A stretch of 64,000 bases of DNA from Porites lobata (GCA_942486035.1 CALNXK010000183.1:504501-568500); one strand, 5' to 3'. Positions 45,101-48,165 are shown, counted from the first letter of the stretch. Numbers and translations are program-made. Notes: generated by a model from the sequence alone, not told the origin.

Positions 45101-46753
45101 ACGAGGTAAGTTAATTATTAAAGTGTTATTATTTGCATTTTCTACAAGGGGACGCATTATTTGTGAATAAAATCGAAATAATGAAATATGAGTTTCTCGA
45201 TTTCAGTTTCTCGATTTCTTTTATTCCGTTGTAGAAAAACAGTTACGGTTTACCAGTTACATTTTGTCTGCTGAGGTTGTAGTTAAACTGGTTTGGGAAA
45301 ATGTTTGTTATCACAAAAACCTTAGGGGTGAAAGCTAAGAGCAAAGTCAACGCTTACAACTTGGAATTGCAACCCTGTACTATCCTAAGTCTTGTATGTT
45401 GTATATTTTCGGAAAACTACTTTAACCAAGCCGCCTTTTTTCCACCAGAATCCATCTTTGAGAAAAAAGAAACGGAAATCCTTTCAAGCTGATGCTGAGG
45501 AAGAAGGCGAGAACCAAGGTCTGTCTGTCCCTCTATCTATCTATTTGTGTGTCTGCTGGCTGGTCGGCCGGTCGGTCTGTCTGTCTGTTTGTATATCTGT
45601 CTGTCTAGCTTTTTACCTTGAGCAAAAGGTTATCGAACAAGCGTGCGCTTTCTTTAACCTTTTGTTTGTTTGTTCGTTTTTTTTTTTTTTGCAAATTGGA
45701 GCAAATCTTTTGACAGTTTGTTCTACCTGTCTTGTCTTTTCACTAGAGTTTTAATTTATTTCGTTTAGTTAAGTGAAATCGGAGTTTCGTTTCCCTTACA
45801 GGACTTCCGTCAAAACGCGGACAGAGTGAAAAGCCCTTTGGATCAGAATATAAGGCCAGGGTATGCTTCAGAGAATGATTAATTGAGACGGAATAATTGA
45901 TTATTTAGTTTCCTATGCGAGACGAAATCTGATGAGTGACGACCAAAGGAAACAACGTGCAGTTGTCAGACTCGGCTGAAGCAGAAGTAACGGACATGTG
46001 CCTTTTCTTTCACCCACTTCAATGTGACTGGCACAGAGACTTATCCTGAAACATATTACTGGGCAATGTCTTTGAAAGATGACCCCTCGTGACTTGCACG
46101 TCCATACTCATTGATACCTAGCCCTGTTGATCCTAAGCGGAATCGATCATGTTCTATGGGCCACATTAGCGCTTCCTGGGTACTCGTCTTTCACATTCAG
46201 GATCCTCTATCTTGAAGTGGACGCAAATAACGACCCAACTTCATGCTGACTCCCCTTCAAAGTATTTATCTTTGCTGCCTTTCAGACAAGCTAGTAAATG
46301 TTACAATATCTCTAATATCGTTGTCTTTGTTTGCCTTTATAGAAAGCTGGTGGGGATGTTAAAAAGAAAGGAAAACCTGACCCATTCGCTTACGTACCTT
46401 TGCAGCGCAACGTACTCAATAAACGGTAAGAATTCCAGATTTTATCCTAATACATCAAATATACTAGCGCTACCTCGAAAGTCCGTTTCGTTTGTGTACG
46501 TACAAACGGGACAGAGTTTTGTTCCTTTCGTTGTGCGAAAATTGAGCAACCCCCAAATAAGGAGAAACATTGCTTAGCATAAGTTATTTGTGAAGCATTT
46601 GTTACCTCAGTGCCGTTTTCGTTTTCAGTAACAAGTCGTTGTTTCTTTTTTTCAAACAGAAAACAAAGAAAAATGGCTGGGCAGTTTAGGGGACTAGTGC
46701 GGGCTACTAAACGAGGAGCAGCTAATGCCAGACCCAAAAAAGGGAAAAGATAG
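198..46753 (+). CDS. RRP12: RRP12-like protein, 3' portion, 31 exons
   Basis: RRP12 is a HEAT-repeat nucleolar/nuclear export factor for pre-40S and pre-60S ribosomes. Exons I resolved: 198-289, 1809-1920, 2200-2297, 2617-2695, 9888-9923, 11695-11795, 12546-12587, 13570-13694, 14745-14809, 14947-14997, 16368-16479, 17448-17596, 18536-18603, 19125-19218, 19692-19850, 21571-21648, 22253-22361, 23263-23370, 24785-24888, 25327-25380, 39658-39749, 41722-41839, 42495-42541, 43581-43647, 43988-44105, 44573-44710, 45074-45105, 45449-45518, 45802-45860, 46343-46425, 46660-46753. All have GT/AG borders, codon phases join at every junction and the sum (2754 nt) is divisible by three, so the gene looks intact. 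Conserved stretches include [57 protein letters not shown] and the basic tail ending RPKKGKR. The N-terminal part lies left of the window. The exon 20/21 intron carries the virus-like element. Family assignment is from known RRP12 conservation. Confidence 0.95.
690..790 (+). pseudogene. Possible gypsy reverse transcriptase scrap
   Basis: One frame reads a short segment around [12 protein letters not shown], the motif that precedes the catalytic region in gypsy-type reverse transcriptases. It is followed by an in-frame stop and no further recognisable RT. It lies in the first visible RRP12 intron. Too short for certainty. Confidence 0.35.
1243..1665. repeat. Palindromic foldback MITE
   Basis: The left arm (about 1243-1405) and right arm (about 1500-1665) are imperfect reverse complements over roughly 160 bp, for example AGATTTCAATCAGATTGA on the left against its complement on the right, and CTGTTG at both outer ends. 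No ORF is present. It is a non-autonomous DNA transposon in an RRP12 intron. I cannot name the superfamily or see a clear target-site duplication. Confidence 0.75.
2755..3546 (+). pseudogene. Tc1/mariner-type transposase relic
   Basis: Three frames together give a decayed Tc1-like transposase. The helix-turn-helix end reads [15 protein letters not shown] (2770-2815). The first catalytic aspartate region appears as FSNKSQIVL near 3025, where family members usually have D, so this residue looks mutated to N. The core continues with [12 protein letters not shown] (3150), then [12 protein letters not shown] (3270), which holds the second aspartate, and [10 protein letters not shown] (3370), which holds the glutamate. 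Several stops and frameshifts make it non-functional. It sits inside an RRP12 intron. Confidence 0.85.
4000..4450. other. Intronic sequence, nothing recognised
   Basis: AT-rich, no ORF over 60 codons that I would trust. Probably the 3' end of the Helitron and its flank. Confidence 0.4.
4455..5340 (-). pseudogene. RPA-like OB-fold protein, Helitron-associated
   Basis: Reading right to left, an ORF starting at 5338 ([14 protein letters not shown]) shifts frame near 5140 into [15 protein letters not shown] and then [21 protein letters not shown], followed by [10 protein letters not shown]. This resembles the OB fold of replication protein A large subunits (single-stranded DNA binding). After an in-frame TAA at 4761 the same frame continues with a CEYC...C zinc-like region to about 4455. 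RPA-like ORFs are known passengers of Helitrons, and the Helitron Rep relic lies directly upstream in the same orientation. Broken by one frameshift and one stop. The RPA assignment is by motif resemblance only. Confidence 0.6.
5590..8070 (-). pseudogene. Helitron Rep/helicase-like ORF relic
   Basis: Fragments in order on the minus strand: [21 protein letters not shown] (8040-7950, partly before the ORF starting at 7982), a region reading [12 protein letters not shown] (7490), the hallmark [20 protein letters not shown] (7230-7170) and [11 protein letters not shown] (7090). These are features of the Helitron rolling-circle initiator (Helitron-like N domain). Further left, [11 protein letters not shown] and [12 protein letters not shown] (6480-6370) and [11 protein letters not shown] (5660) match the segment between Rep and helicase. 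Numerous stops and shifts show decay, and no complete helicase domain was found. It sits in the long RRP12 intron between 2695 and 9888. Confidence 0.85.
8640..8860 (-). pseudogene. Basic N-terminal region probably of the same Helitron ORF
   Basis: The minus strand reads lysine/arginine-rich stretches such as [14 protein letters not shown] near 8700 and, further left, [12 protein letters not shown] near 8500. Such basic repeats precede the Rep domain in many animal Helitron proteins, and the Rep relic follows at 8.07 kb. No intact ORF remains. Confidence 0.35.
8941..9224. repeat. Diverged 60-bp tandem repeat, about 4.7 units
   Basis: Units starting at 8941, 9001, 9061, 9121 and 9181 align at exactly 60 bp, sharing elements such as GACTCGTTTCATT and GGTCA/GGGTCA. 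The period equals 20 codons. On the minus strand, three units are open and read related 20-residue blocks (for example [10 protein letters not shown] and [12 protein letters not shown]). Confidence 0.7.
10241..10373. repeat. Short palindromic MITE (GGCCCCAGTT type)
   Basis: The outer ends GCCCCAGTTGTTCAAA and TTTGAACTGGGGC are inverted copies. Inside are repeated GGATA...TATCC motifs. A diverged relative containing the same AACGCAATTGGTTT-like core is at 43100-43255. Confidence 0.7.
10440..10700 (-). repeat. SINE-like dispersed repeat
   Basis: The segment includes TCCATCGCAGGGTTA, ACATCTGGGTGAAG and a GGTTTGAACCC-type B-box-like box near 10610, with an A-box-like region toward 10670. No ORF of interest. 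It resembles Pol III-derived interspersed repeats seen in cnidarian genomes; that resemblance is from memory. Confidence 0.5.
13370..13535. repeat. Dispersed repeat rich in ATACGGACA boxes
   Basis: Contains several TTAATACGGACA / TGTCCGTATTAA motifs in both orientations (for example near 13395, 13475 and 13505). Similar text recurs at 17700. Non-coding intronic repeat. Confidence 0.5.
13797..13983. repeat. Palindromic MITE, about 185 bp
   Basis: The left arm GGGTGCGTTCCTTTG and the right arm CAAAGAAACGCACCC are inverted repeats. The inner GGATCAGGATCAGTG pairs with CACTGATCCTGAC. No coding capacity. It lies in the intron after the exon ending at 13694. Confidence 0.75.
14529..14645. repeat. 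Hairpin-forming MITE, about 115 bp
   Basis: CAATCTTATCTTTGGTAC on the left is matched by an inverted copy around CCAAGGATAAGATTG on the right, with TTTTCCTTTG and CAAAGGAAAA inside. Intronic. Confidence 0.7.
15287..16305. repeat. Non-autonomous element with inverted ends, about 1 kb
   Basis: Near 15330, ACGATGTTCTCACAACTTGC reappears in inverted form near 16215. The flanking G-rich GGATGAAAC...GGGG and CCCCCC...GGGATGAAAG stretches are also inverted. The interior (15363-16190) has no recognisable protein. Confidence 0.5.
17690..18165. repeat. Intronic dispersed repeat with GGTCACTTACGAGA boxes
   Basis: Contains repeated GTGACCACCTCT, TGGTCACTTACGAGA, GTGGTCGCTCACGAGA and GTGGTCACTTATGAGAG motifs in both orientations over about 350 bp. 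No coding content. Confidence 0.45.
19207..19488. repeat. Exact 141-bp tandem duplication across an RRP12 splice donor
   Basis: 19207-19347 is repeated at 19348-19488, with no differences that I can see. The unit starts in the exon ending at 19218 (CCGTGGTTGCAG) and carries the following GT donor and 129 bp of intron. The second donor therefore lies within the intron. Confidence 0.9.
20398..21185. repeat. Large foldback element, about 790 bp
   Basis: Two arms of about 370 bp are inverted copies. Both outer ends read GTGG-TC...GCCGATTTATGG in opposite orientation, and inner parts such as GAGTGTGAGTAATTTGAGTC mirror GACTCAAATTACTCACACTC. The spacer is near 20760-20810. No protein coding. It lies between RRP12 exons 15 and 16. 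Confidence 0.85.
23372..23530. repeat. Dispersed repeat with ACCTCC / GGACACC motifs
   Basis: Begins right after the splice donor of the exon ending at 23370 with GGAACCTCTCCTTAGGGACG, then TTAAATGGACACCTCC and TTCAAAGGACAC. A related snippet, AACCTCCATTCAGGGAACACC, is at 23800. Non-coding. Confidence 0.5.
25721..25974 (+). repeat. Left terminal inverted repeat
   Basis: 254 bp matching the complement of 39348-39601 almost throughout. The outer end is AGGTGGTCACTTCGGGTATC. It includes GCCGCCGCCGC, AAGATGGCGCTC (YY1-like) and GTACGCATGCGCAGTAC (palindromic, NRF-1-like), motifs usual in CpG-type promoters. Confidence 0.92.
26000..26072 (+). tRNA. tRNA-Ala (TGC)
   Basis: A 73-nt cloverleaf. The acceptor pairs GGGGGTA with TGCTTCC (several G-U pairs). 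The D arm contains an A-box-like TAGCTCAATCGG. The anticodon stem CTCGC/GCGAG encloses TTTGCAA (anticodon TGC). The T arm CAGAG/CTCTG has the unusual loop ATCGAAA. A run of seven T follows within 20 nt, suitable as a Pol III terminator. It begins 26 bp inside the left inverted repeat. The weak B box and wobble pairs make activity uncertain. Confidence 0.85.
26092..26164 (-). tRNA. tRNA-Arg (ACG)
   Basis: A 73-nt cloverleaf on the minus strand. The acceptor GACTCTA/TAGAGTC is perfect. The D arm has TGGCTGAATGG. The anticodon arm CCTGA/TCAGG encloses CTACGGA (anticodon ACG), and the T arm CCAGG/CCTGG encloses TTCAAGT. Canonical A and B boxes. It lies 19 bp from the Ala gene and faces it tail to tail; the intervening T/A runs can terminate both. 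Confidence 0.93.
26182..26256 (-). tRNA. tRNA-Met (CAT), elongator-like
   Basis: On the minus strand. The anticodon arm TCGGG/CCCGA encloses CTCATAA (anticodon CAT). The D arm AGCG...CGC holds the GG pair, and the T arm CGGGG/CCTCG encloses ATCAAAA. The acceptor has one mismatch (G4:G69) and one wobble, so the gene is slightly degenerate. The 17-bp gap to the Arg gene contains an A-rich stretch, which reads as T-rich on the coding strand. Confidence 0.82.
26307..26591 (-). CDS. Small coiled-coil basic protein (94 aa), unknown
   Basis: [20 protein letters not shown] start, then a long charged helix with [20 protein letters not shown] near residues 49-68, and a C-terminal [15 protein letters not shown] with a CxxC pair. 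Heptad-like spacing of leucine and isoleucine over residues 15-45 suggests a coiled coil. A polyadenylation-type TTTATT overlaps the stop. It is the first ORF inside the left tRNA cluster of the virus-like element. No family is recognised. Confidence 0.6.
   Translation of the reverse strand: MSTTKELGEAWYGCQAEIKHLKAVIKLKETHILTLKEYIRTLKRKEMRRQQRDKKKRDAEKKEVKNPEKTLIFDNMVGDLNVLCATCQRYLKTL
26712..26722. promoter_or_regulatory. MARE/AP-1-like palindrome GCTGAGTCAGC
   Basis: Lies 120 bp upstream of the minus-strand ORF starting at 26591. The same core (GCTGACTCAGC) occurs twice in the repeats before the polymerase gene at 29235 and 29279. Matches the core of Maf/Nrf/AP-1 recognition elements. Confidence 0.45.
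26983..27363 (-). CDS. Orphan 126-aa protein with HINERH motif
   Basis: An intact ORF reading [20 protein letters not shown], followed by NERHVS, and ending with [20 protein letters not shown] and a short tail. The His-Ile-Asn-Glu-Arg-His motif (residues about 19-24) and the late Tyr/Trp-rich strand are reminiscent of compact BECR/EndoU-type nuclease folds found in mobile elements, but this is a guess from motif style. It diverges from the + strand 105-aa ORF, sharing a repeat-rich intergenic region at 27364-27630. It is undamaged although the polymerase of the element is broken. Confidence 0.6.
   Translation of the reverse strand: MASPFETEGTFLTQEQADHINERHVSKNEHLRASKFESQIDLVDLLKAVSELTWEHHEDVSVIHEGWNEYHGRFYLFVFKLNRQIGTDAEGFPAKHIAVYYSEKVPGQKWQIISAYHLNLRTILNF
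27385..27600. promoter_or_regulatory. Divergent intergenic region with repeated TTTTTGCCGC boxes
   Basis: Three imperfect repeats end in TTTCTGCCGC (27450), TTTTTTGCCGC (27490) and TTTTTGCCGC (27543), each near ACTTGAAAGA/ACTTAAAAGA text. The region separates the minus-strand 126-aa ORF from the + strand 105-aa ORF and could be a shared promoter. An 83-aa ORF across it is not convincing. Confidence 0.35.
27634..27951 (+). CDS. Orphan 105-aa protein of the virus-like element
   Basis: An intact ORF. An internal Met at 27676 ([13 protein letters not shown]) is an alternative and perhaps likelier start, giving 91 residues. It contains [20 protein letters not shown] and a helical C-terminus ending LWKQIDDLL. 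No signal peptide, membrane segment or known domain. It is the first of a series of short + strand ORFs leading to the polymerase. Unknown function. Confidence 0.5.
   Translation: MLCSSQCQDIRLLKMKTLYQLAFDAVPNKGLMAETFLVPWHPVAQQLQAQQYIEDRNKYREQHRVNFRFVYADLCFIEALFSNSKIYPSNVAFLNRLWKQIDDLL
28086..28331 (+). pseudogene. Small CxxC basic protein, copy A (about 80 aa)
   Basis: From a pyrimidine tract ending TTTTTAG, one frame reads [15 protein letters not shown], then MCSQCKRIK, then an in-frame TAA at 28215, and continues in the same frame as [12 protein letters not shown] with a basic tail ending at 28331. A homologous copy lies directly downstream. The CxxC pair plus a downstream basic tail suggests a small zinc or nucleic-acid-binding protein. 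No ATG at the front, so expression would need splicing onto an upstream exon. Inactive because of the stop. Confidence 0.5.
28355..28615 (+). pseudogene. Small CxxC basic protein, copy B
   Basis: After a TTTTCTTTAG acceptor-like tract the frame reads [16 protein letters not shown], then [17 protein letters not shown] frameshift near 28495 then leads to [18 protein letters not shown] and a basic end [11 protein letters not shown]. Shared positions with copy A (FR-CL-Q-K-RR, then CSQC-RI, then the basic tail) show tandem duplication. It ends directly before the acceptor-like tract of the next ORF. Confidence 0.5.
28620..28880 (+). CDS. Orphan 86-aa protein
   Basis: An intact ORF starting [13 protein letters not shown] and ending VRPDSSGI; the aromatic-rich [12 protein letters not shown] lies at residues 68-79. 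It is preceded by TTTCTTTTAGAAA, the same acceptor-like context as the two CxxC copies, so its frame may begin upstream with FRKV. A hairpin and AATAAA follow about 110 bp downstream. No recognised family. Confidence 0.5.
   Translation: MMQDIRFSPLNPFTEWIEINRQTTDFRITILNTTIDDLKLVDNPFFPSIETMIEHFERTYTHLRLEFPWFFRDYQDHFVRPDSSGI
28987..29019 (+). terminator. Conserved 3'-end stem-loop plus AATAAA, copy 1
   Basis: The 9-bp stem CGTTTTACC/GGTAAAATG closes a GAAGGGA loop (28996-29002). AATAAA follows at 29014. The second copy at 33371 has the same loop and the same flanking AAGTT-GCG text, with compensated stem changes. It probably marks the 3' end of the upstream short-ORF transcript. Confidence 0.65.
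29063..29218. repeat. Tandem repeat A, about 58 bp x 3
   Basis: Three diverged copies of GAACTGAGATTTGTCAAATG followed by GAACGCTC-GG-GGAGGGATTTTCTTAA begin near 29067, 29126 and 29184. They lie upstream of the polymerase gene of the element. Confidence 0.8.
29219..29390. repeat. Tandem repeat B, about 45-48 bp x 4, with MARE-like cores
   Basis: Copies begin with AACAAAGAGTATAGCTGACT near 29222, 29266, 29311 (degenerate) and 29360. The palindrome GCTGACTCAGC is intact at 29235-29245 and 29279-29289. It adjoins repeat A and precedes the polymerase start by about 140 bp, so it may be an origin or enhancer. Confidence 0.75.
29529..33225 (+). pseudogene. polB: Protein-primed family B DNA polymerase of the element, broken
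   Basis: Pieces in order: N-terminal region to 30044; frameshift near 30010-30040; second frame with [14 protein letters not shown] to about 30405; shift to a cysteine-rich region (CHRCNKGY, then [10 protein letters not shown] after another shift near 30690); exonuclease motifs [10 protein letters not shown] (31055), [11 protein letters not shown] (31230) and [12 protein letters not shown] (31620); in-frame TAG at 31779 with homology continuing to 31880. After an insertion or duplication come GCIFHGC (32303), [11 protein letters not shown] near 32600 (motif A region), [12 protein letters not shown] (32745), [13 protein letters not shown] (33045; motif B region) and a C-terminal [18 protein letters not shown] ending at 33225. 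The segment with motif C is deleted. It would replicate the element with a protein primer. Clearly non-functional. Confidence 0.9.
31925..32175. repeat. 135-bp tandem duplication inside the polymerase pseudogene
   Basis: TTGCAGTGTTTTTCAACATA at 31929 recurs at 32064, and both are followed by TTTC-GTTGGCGAAATGTTTTATAC. One frame reads [12 protein letters not shown] in the second copy and [13 protein letters not shown] in the first. The segment is preceded by GTATGA at 31881 and followed by TTTCAG at 32203, so an intron reading is also possible. Confidence 0.6.
33371..33405 (+). terminator. Conserved 3'-end stem-loop plus AATAAA, copy 2
   Basis: The 9-bp stem CATTTCATC/GGTGAAATG closes the same GAAGGGA loop (33380-33386). 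AATAAA is at 33400. It lies 145 bp after the polymerase stop, and relates to copy 1 at 28987 by loop identity and a compensated stem pair. Confidence 0.65.
33446..33454 (+). promoter_or_regulatory. TATA box of the 316-aa gene
   Basis: TATAAATAG lies 43 bp before the start codon at 33489. A three-codon upstream ORF (ATGGATGGATAA) starts at 33462 between the two. Confidence 0.6.
33489..34439 (+). CDS. Intact 316-aa protein of the virus-like element, possible structural protein
   Basis: An uninterrupted ORF with its own TATA box and a following AATAAA. The N-terminus [20 protein letters not shown] leads to [20 protein letters not shown], a beta-rich style seen at the start of large uncharacterised proteins of invertebrate Polinton-like and related virus-like elements; that link is from memory of family style. 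No signal peptide or membrane helix. The C-terminal half is predicted beta-rich (alternating [12 protein letters not shown]), ending VIRLHFKKE. It is convergent with the minus-strand gene cluster. A virion surface or minor capsid role is an inference. It is one of the few undamaged long ORFs here. Confidence 0.7.
   Translation: MSNIYLTLVSDVTQNYASHVANQVKVRPGLRLHGEGWKVSIASAILPKMSLFKDLQSADVNLMELWAETEKANQSGVLQKGYISASDLREWEKAGACHEGVDFFNTVKHRIEEIAHASLDDGFKFSSARWHTLAWNKDGVQPELVLTHSHMDNSIYIYKPLAETLHWINTKSNQADSMGPNLVHSYPNHTKGASSLETGKPTQILGNWLHLSTLSGWRFINLNQSFEDALNLYPRPLEVSAKVTANSVTVTQSLGQVYYAPQGRERYAFSPTQENFYEVQDNHWEEVEITLKELNGNLVEFQSDSQCVIRLHFKKE
34472..34490. terminator. Bidirectional poly(A) signal between convergent genes
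   Basis: TTTTATTAAGTGAATAAAA gives AATAAA on the + strand for the 316-aa gene and AATAAA on the minus strand for the phospholipase-like gene, in a 59-bp intergenic gap. Confidence 0.65.
34499..34876 (-). CDS. Phospholipase A2-like protein (parvovirus VP1u type), 125 aa
   Basis: A very basic N-terminus ([19 protein letters not shown]) is followed by [12 protein letters not shown] (residues 47-58) and [16 protein letters not shown] (68-83). The glycine-rich calcium-loop-like segment and the His-Asp catalytic pair with a downstream Tyr are the signature of the phospholipase A2 domain found in parvovirus VP1 and in several Polinton/adintovirus elements, where it is thought to breach endosomal membranes. 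The start ATG overlaps the end of the upstream minus-strand ORF by 17 nt in another frame. Intact as it stands. The full calcium-binding loop was not verified. Confidence 0.8.
   Translation of the reverse strand: MAKTGKKKVYRKRPQKGKKRGRHGAALAIQKLIEKTGKEFHCPKMNYLGPGTRLKERLRRGLRGKNRLDELAKIHDIDYSKAKNLQDKSKADDKMIRAITNLPGKKTKQERIVKTIMQAKCKLKL
34860..35599 (-). pseudogene. Basic, Ser/Pro/Lys-rich virion-type protein in two frames
   Basis: An ORF from 35599 ([20 protein letters not shown]) carries an acidic patch [10 protein letters not shown] and a low-complexity TPKKTPSSG end at 35093. One nucleotide of frame change leads into [19 protein letters not shown] and a 60-residue ORF (start at 35042, [20 protein letters not shown]) ending at 34860. 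That ORF overlaps the phospholipase-like gene. The two may be one protein split by an indel in the repeated KTPKK stretch, or two ORFs. The composition suggests a DNA- or core-associated protein. No known domain. Confidence 0.5.
35757..36089 (-). pseudogene. Small basic protein with in-frame TGA, CxxC end
   Basis: The ORF from 36089 ([20 protein letters not shown]) stops at TGA (35883). The same frame continues with [20 protein letters not shown] and then [11 protein letters not shown], ending at 35757. It has about 110 codons in total, a high Lys/Arg/Gln content and a C-terminal CxxC. Either a pseudogene with one nonsense mutation or a 68-residue protein. Neighbours are small virion-type genes on the same strand. 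Confidence 0.5.
36092..36328 (-). CDS. Adenovirus pX-like small basic/hydrophobic protein, 78 aa
   Basis: A basic start, [20 protein letters not shown], is followed by a short hydrophobic segment [20 protein letters not shown] (residues 21-40) and a strongly basic end ([12 protein letters not shown]). This layout is typical of the small core/minor capsid proteins in adenovirus- and Polinton-related elements. The gene is adjacent to the packaging ATPase, 37 bp past which it overlaps in another frame (36291-36328). Confidence 0.6.
   Translation of the reverse strand: MKRKGQPKRRKGKPGVGRQRGGIAPMLAAAIPALAAGGKAVVLRGLSALTKFGTRKAIQALEKKKYKRKRRQRTQRKK
36291..37005 (-). pseudogene. FtsK/HerA-type genome packaging ATPase, one frameshift
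   Basis: The first ORF (37005-36802) has Walker [10 protein letters not shown] (residues 14-22). The second (36827-36291) has Walker [13 protein letters not shown] and further conserved text [18 protein letters not shown] and [13 protein letters not shown]. They meet in an A-run (GAAAAAAC at about 36837), where a one-base length change puts them in register. Motifs fit the DNA-packaging ATPase of Polintons/adintoviruses, which pumps the genome into the capsid. It is the strongest morphogenesis gene in the element. Damaged as written, unless frameshifting occurs. Confidence 0.85.
36993..37338 (-). CDS. Basic Gly-rich 115-aa protein next to the ATPase
   Basis: I take the start at 37338 ([20 protein letters not shown]) rather than the upstream in-frame ATG at 37436, because that lies in the flanking LINE. 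It continues with [19 protein letters not shown] and ends [12 protein letters not shown]. It overlaps the ATPase start by 13 nt. The composition suggests a DNA-binding core protein. The LINE insertion point at about 37392 lies just upstream and may have removed its promoter. Confidence 0.55.
37392..38818 (+). mobile_element. 5'-truncated L2/CR1-like LINE inserted in the virus-like element
   Basis: Reverse transcriptase segments: [20 protein letters not shown], a frameshift near 37570, then [30 protein letters not shown] at 37750. A deletion of about 22 bp and a frame change follow, then a 298-residue ORF from 37792 with [11 protein letters not shown] (catalytic DD), [27 protein letters not shown] and [12 protein letters not shown]. 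It ends in an (ATT)n tail at 38800-38818. The tail and motifs fit L2/CR1-type non-LTR retrotransposons. It lacks the endonuclease half. Younger than the host element. Confidence 0.9.
38830..39080 (-). pseudogene. C2H2 zinc-finger protein remnant
   Basis: Minus strand: [18 protein letters not shown] in one frame, then after a shift [14 protein letters not shown] and [18 protein letters not shown] (a C-x2-C-x12-H pattern). A third frame gives CPACKRN. No ATG-to-stop ORF remains. It is the last minus-strand gene of the virus-like element before tRNA-Asp, now separated from its neighbours by the LINE. Confidence 0.5.
39186..39258 (+). tRNA. tRNA-Asp (GTC)
   Basis: A 73-nt cloverleaf. The acceptor GGGCTGA/TCAGCTC pairs with one wobble. 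The D arm includes TAGTACAGTGG. The anticodon arm CTGC...GCAG encloses TTGTCAC (anticodon GTC). The T arm CCGGG/CCCGG encloses TTCGATT, a perfect B box. It stands 89 bp inside the right inverted repeat, facing outward, mirroring the tRNA cluster at the left end. Confidence 0.93.
39348..39601 (-). repeat. Right terminal inverted repeat
   Basis: 254 bp, the inverted partner of 25721-25974. It includes AGTACTGTGCATGCGTACTG and ends ACCCGAAGTGACCACCT. RRP12 exon 21 begins 57 bp beyond it, so the insertion lies almost at the splice acceptor. Confidence 0.92.
39760..41700. other. RRP12 intron 21, mostly unassigned
   Basis: Between exons ending at 39749 and starting at 41722. Contains the tRNA-like repeat at 40320 and two diverged copies of a segment with TTTTCGGCT and CGAGATATCTCGAGATCACT-like text near 40195-40270 and 40490-40560. 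Nothing coding is supported. Confidence 0.5.
40320..40425 (-). repeat. tRNA-like SINE fragment
   Basis: Minus strand reads AGTAGCGCAATCGG (A-box-like) and GTCGGTTCAAACCCCGG (B-box-like), separated by about 60 bp, with a poorly folding middle. No proper acceptor stem, so I call it SINE- or pseudo-tRNA-derived. Confidence 0.5.
41930..42012 (+). repeat. tRNA-like repeat (Leu-type resemblance)
   Basis: TGGTGGCCAAGCTTTTAATA and GAGTTCGAACCTTGCC give A- and B-box-like elements 40 bp apart, but the arms do not form a full cloverleaf. Probably a SINE head. Confidence 0.4.
43095..43258. repeat. Second, diverged copy of the CCAGTTGTTCAAA MITE
   Basis: Contains CCAGTGGTTCAAAAGGTGGG, CACTGGGTAACACAATTGGTT and GGTGGATAGCTACTTTTGAA, related to the palindromic element at 10241. 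Confidence 0.55.
45520..45612. repeat. CTGT/CTAT microsatellite
   Basis: Imperfect (CTGT)n and (CTAT)n right after the splice donor of the exon ending at 45518. That donor (GTCTGT) is itself made of repeat-like sequence. Confidence 0.8.
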
Positions 46754-46929
46754 CGACAGGAGATATTATTTCCGTTTGATAGCCTGAGAAAAAACTTTTA
46801 AAACACAGAGGACGAGGACTAGGTTGTATTGAACACACTACAAAGAATTTGGGGCGTCACATTGCTTTTGCCTTGATAGAATTCGAAAGAATGTCCGATA
46901 AAATTAGAAAAAGTTCCTTAGCACAGTCA
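46754..46929 (+). other. RRP12 3' untranslated region
   Basis: Follows the TAG at 46751-46753. I see no canonical AATAAA in the first 170 bp, only A-rich near-matches such as GATAAAATTAG at about 46896, so the 3' end is not fixed. Confidence 0.4.
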
Positions 46930-46979
46930 TTAGGCTGATAGTGGCTGGTTACTCGAAAGCTCTTCTGGATTTAAGATCA

Positions 46980-47425
46980 GGTCCTTAGGTACTAAATCAA
47001 ATACTGCAAGCATGGATCTCCTGGTGTGGGAATTTTTTAAAGACCTGAAACAACAACAACATTGGTGATAATTTTGTGTATGATAGCTACGAATACATAC
47101 ATACATACGTTTTATTGGGTCTCCCTTTACAGGGCTTTCCAGACACAACTAATTATATGAAATTTGCAGAAATAAAAGCTAAAATCTAAAAACCTGAACT
47201 AGTGTATTCATTAATACTATTAAAAAATAAATTAGGGAAAGAAATTCCTAATCATGCAATCTATTCATTAAGTATACAATTAAATAATCTTTTCTTGAAA
47301 ACCTTGTTGTCTTTAATGCTCTGAAGGTCCTTTGCCAGTTCATTCCAGTGTTAAGCCCCGCGAAAGTAAAAACTTCGTTGTCCTGCTGACAACCAGCAGC
47401 GTGGAAAGCTCAAGTCTCCAGGCTT
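46980..47425 (-). pseudogene. LINE reverse transcriptase C-terminal remnant
   Basis: Minus strand in broken frames: FYFRGA, HWNELAKDLQSIKDNKVFKK, then RLFNCILNE. This matches the end of L2/CR1-like RT proteins. It continues on the other side of the LTR element at 51996-52195, showing the LINE was split by the later insertion. Confidence 0.65.
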
Positions 47426-47598
47426 TGTAACATAGTTGTGAGACAATGAACTTGACAGAAGCTGAAGAACACAACTCATTTAATCACAGGAAAAGGCTTT
47501 GTTGGCTACATGTGATTACAGAACAGAAAGCGCACTATCATCCAGGAACTTTACCTATGCTGGGCCCTTAGGGCTTGGAACTAACAACGTCGTCACAT
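47426..47598 (-). repeat. LTR (3' LTR of the minus-strand gypsy element)
   Basis: 173 bp, TGTAACATAG...GTCGTCACA on the + strand, similar to 51840-51995 with a few indels. Confidence 0.85.
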
Positions 47599-47649
47599 CC
47601 CCTTTGTTCTAATAAAAAAAAATAATAAAAAAATAAAAGTATTTGAGTT

Positions 47650-48165
47650 CTAGCGGACAAAGCTATACGAAATGTTCACTGTTCGGACAATGAAATCGTC
47701 CAGGTAACCTGGCCTCTTAACTATTCTCCCACTTCTAGTATGCACAGGAGTATTCGAAGAGACTGACTGGGAGTCCGTTTGTGAACCCACTGCTGTCATT
47801 GACGCATCAGGAATCTGTGGCACCAGAGATTCAGTAGGCACCACCACTTTACAGGATAATGGAGGTATTGGGCTCCAGCTTGTTCTTTCTGATTGCACTG
47901 CTTCGTCATCTGACATTGCTTGGTATTTCTCGGGAATCTTGGAGAGATGAGAGCGGTTTTGGCGATGGACTCTTCCATCTTCTGTGCGGACATTACAGTA
48001 TCGTATCGTCACCTGATCTTTCACTTGAGTCCTAAACCATTTAGACTGACCCGGCAAAGATAAAACTCGTACCACATATCCTTTCGCTAACGGGTGTAAT
48101 TCGTTAGCCCCTCTGTCATAATAAACAGCTTGCTTGCGTTTCCTAGTTTGCAACTTCTGTGCCAC
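47650..48165 (-). CDS. Gypsy pol C-terminal tail, 171 aa
   Basis: Continuation of the integrase: LQTRKRKQAVYYDRGANELH, then GYVVRVLSLPGQSKWF and a Ser/Thr-rich tail with TRSGRIVKRPGYLDDFI, typical for the end of coral/insect K02A2.6-like gypsy pol. Open over 171 codons, but its upstream part is broken. Confidence 0.75.
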   Translation of the reverse strand: MAQKLQTRKRKQAVYYDRGANELHPLAKGYVVRVLSLPGQSKWFRTQVKDQVTIRYCNVRTEDGRVHRQNRSHLSKIPEKYQAMSDDEAVQSERTSWSPIPPLSCKVVVPTESLVPQIPDASMTAVGSQTDSQSVSSNTPVHTRSGRIVKRPGYLDDFIVRTVNISYSFVR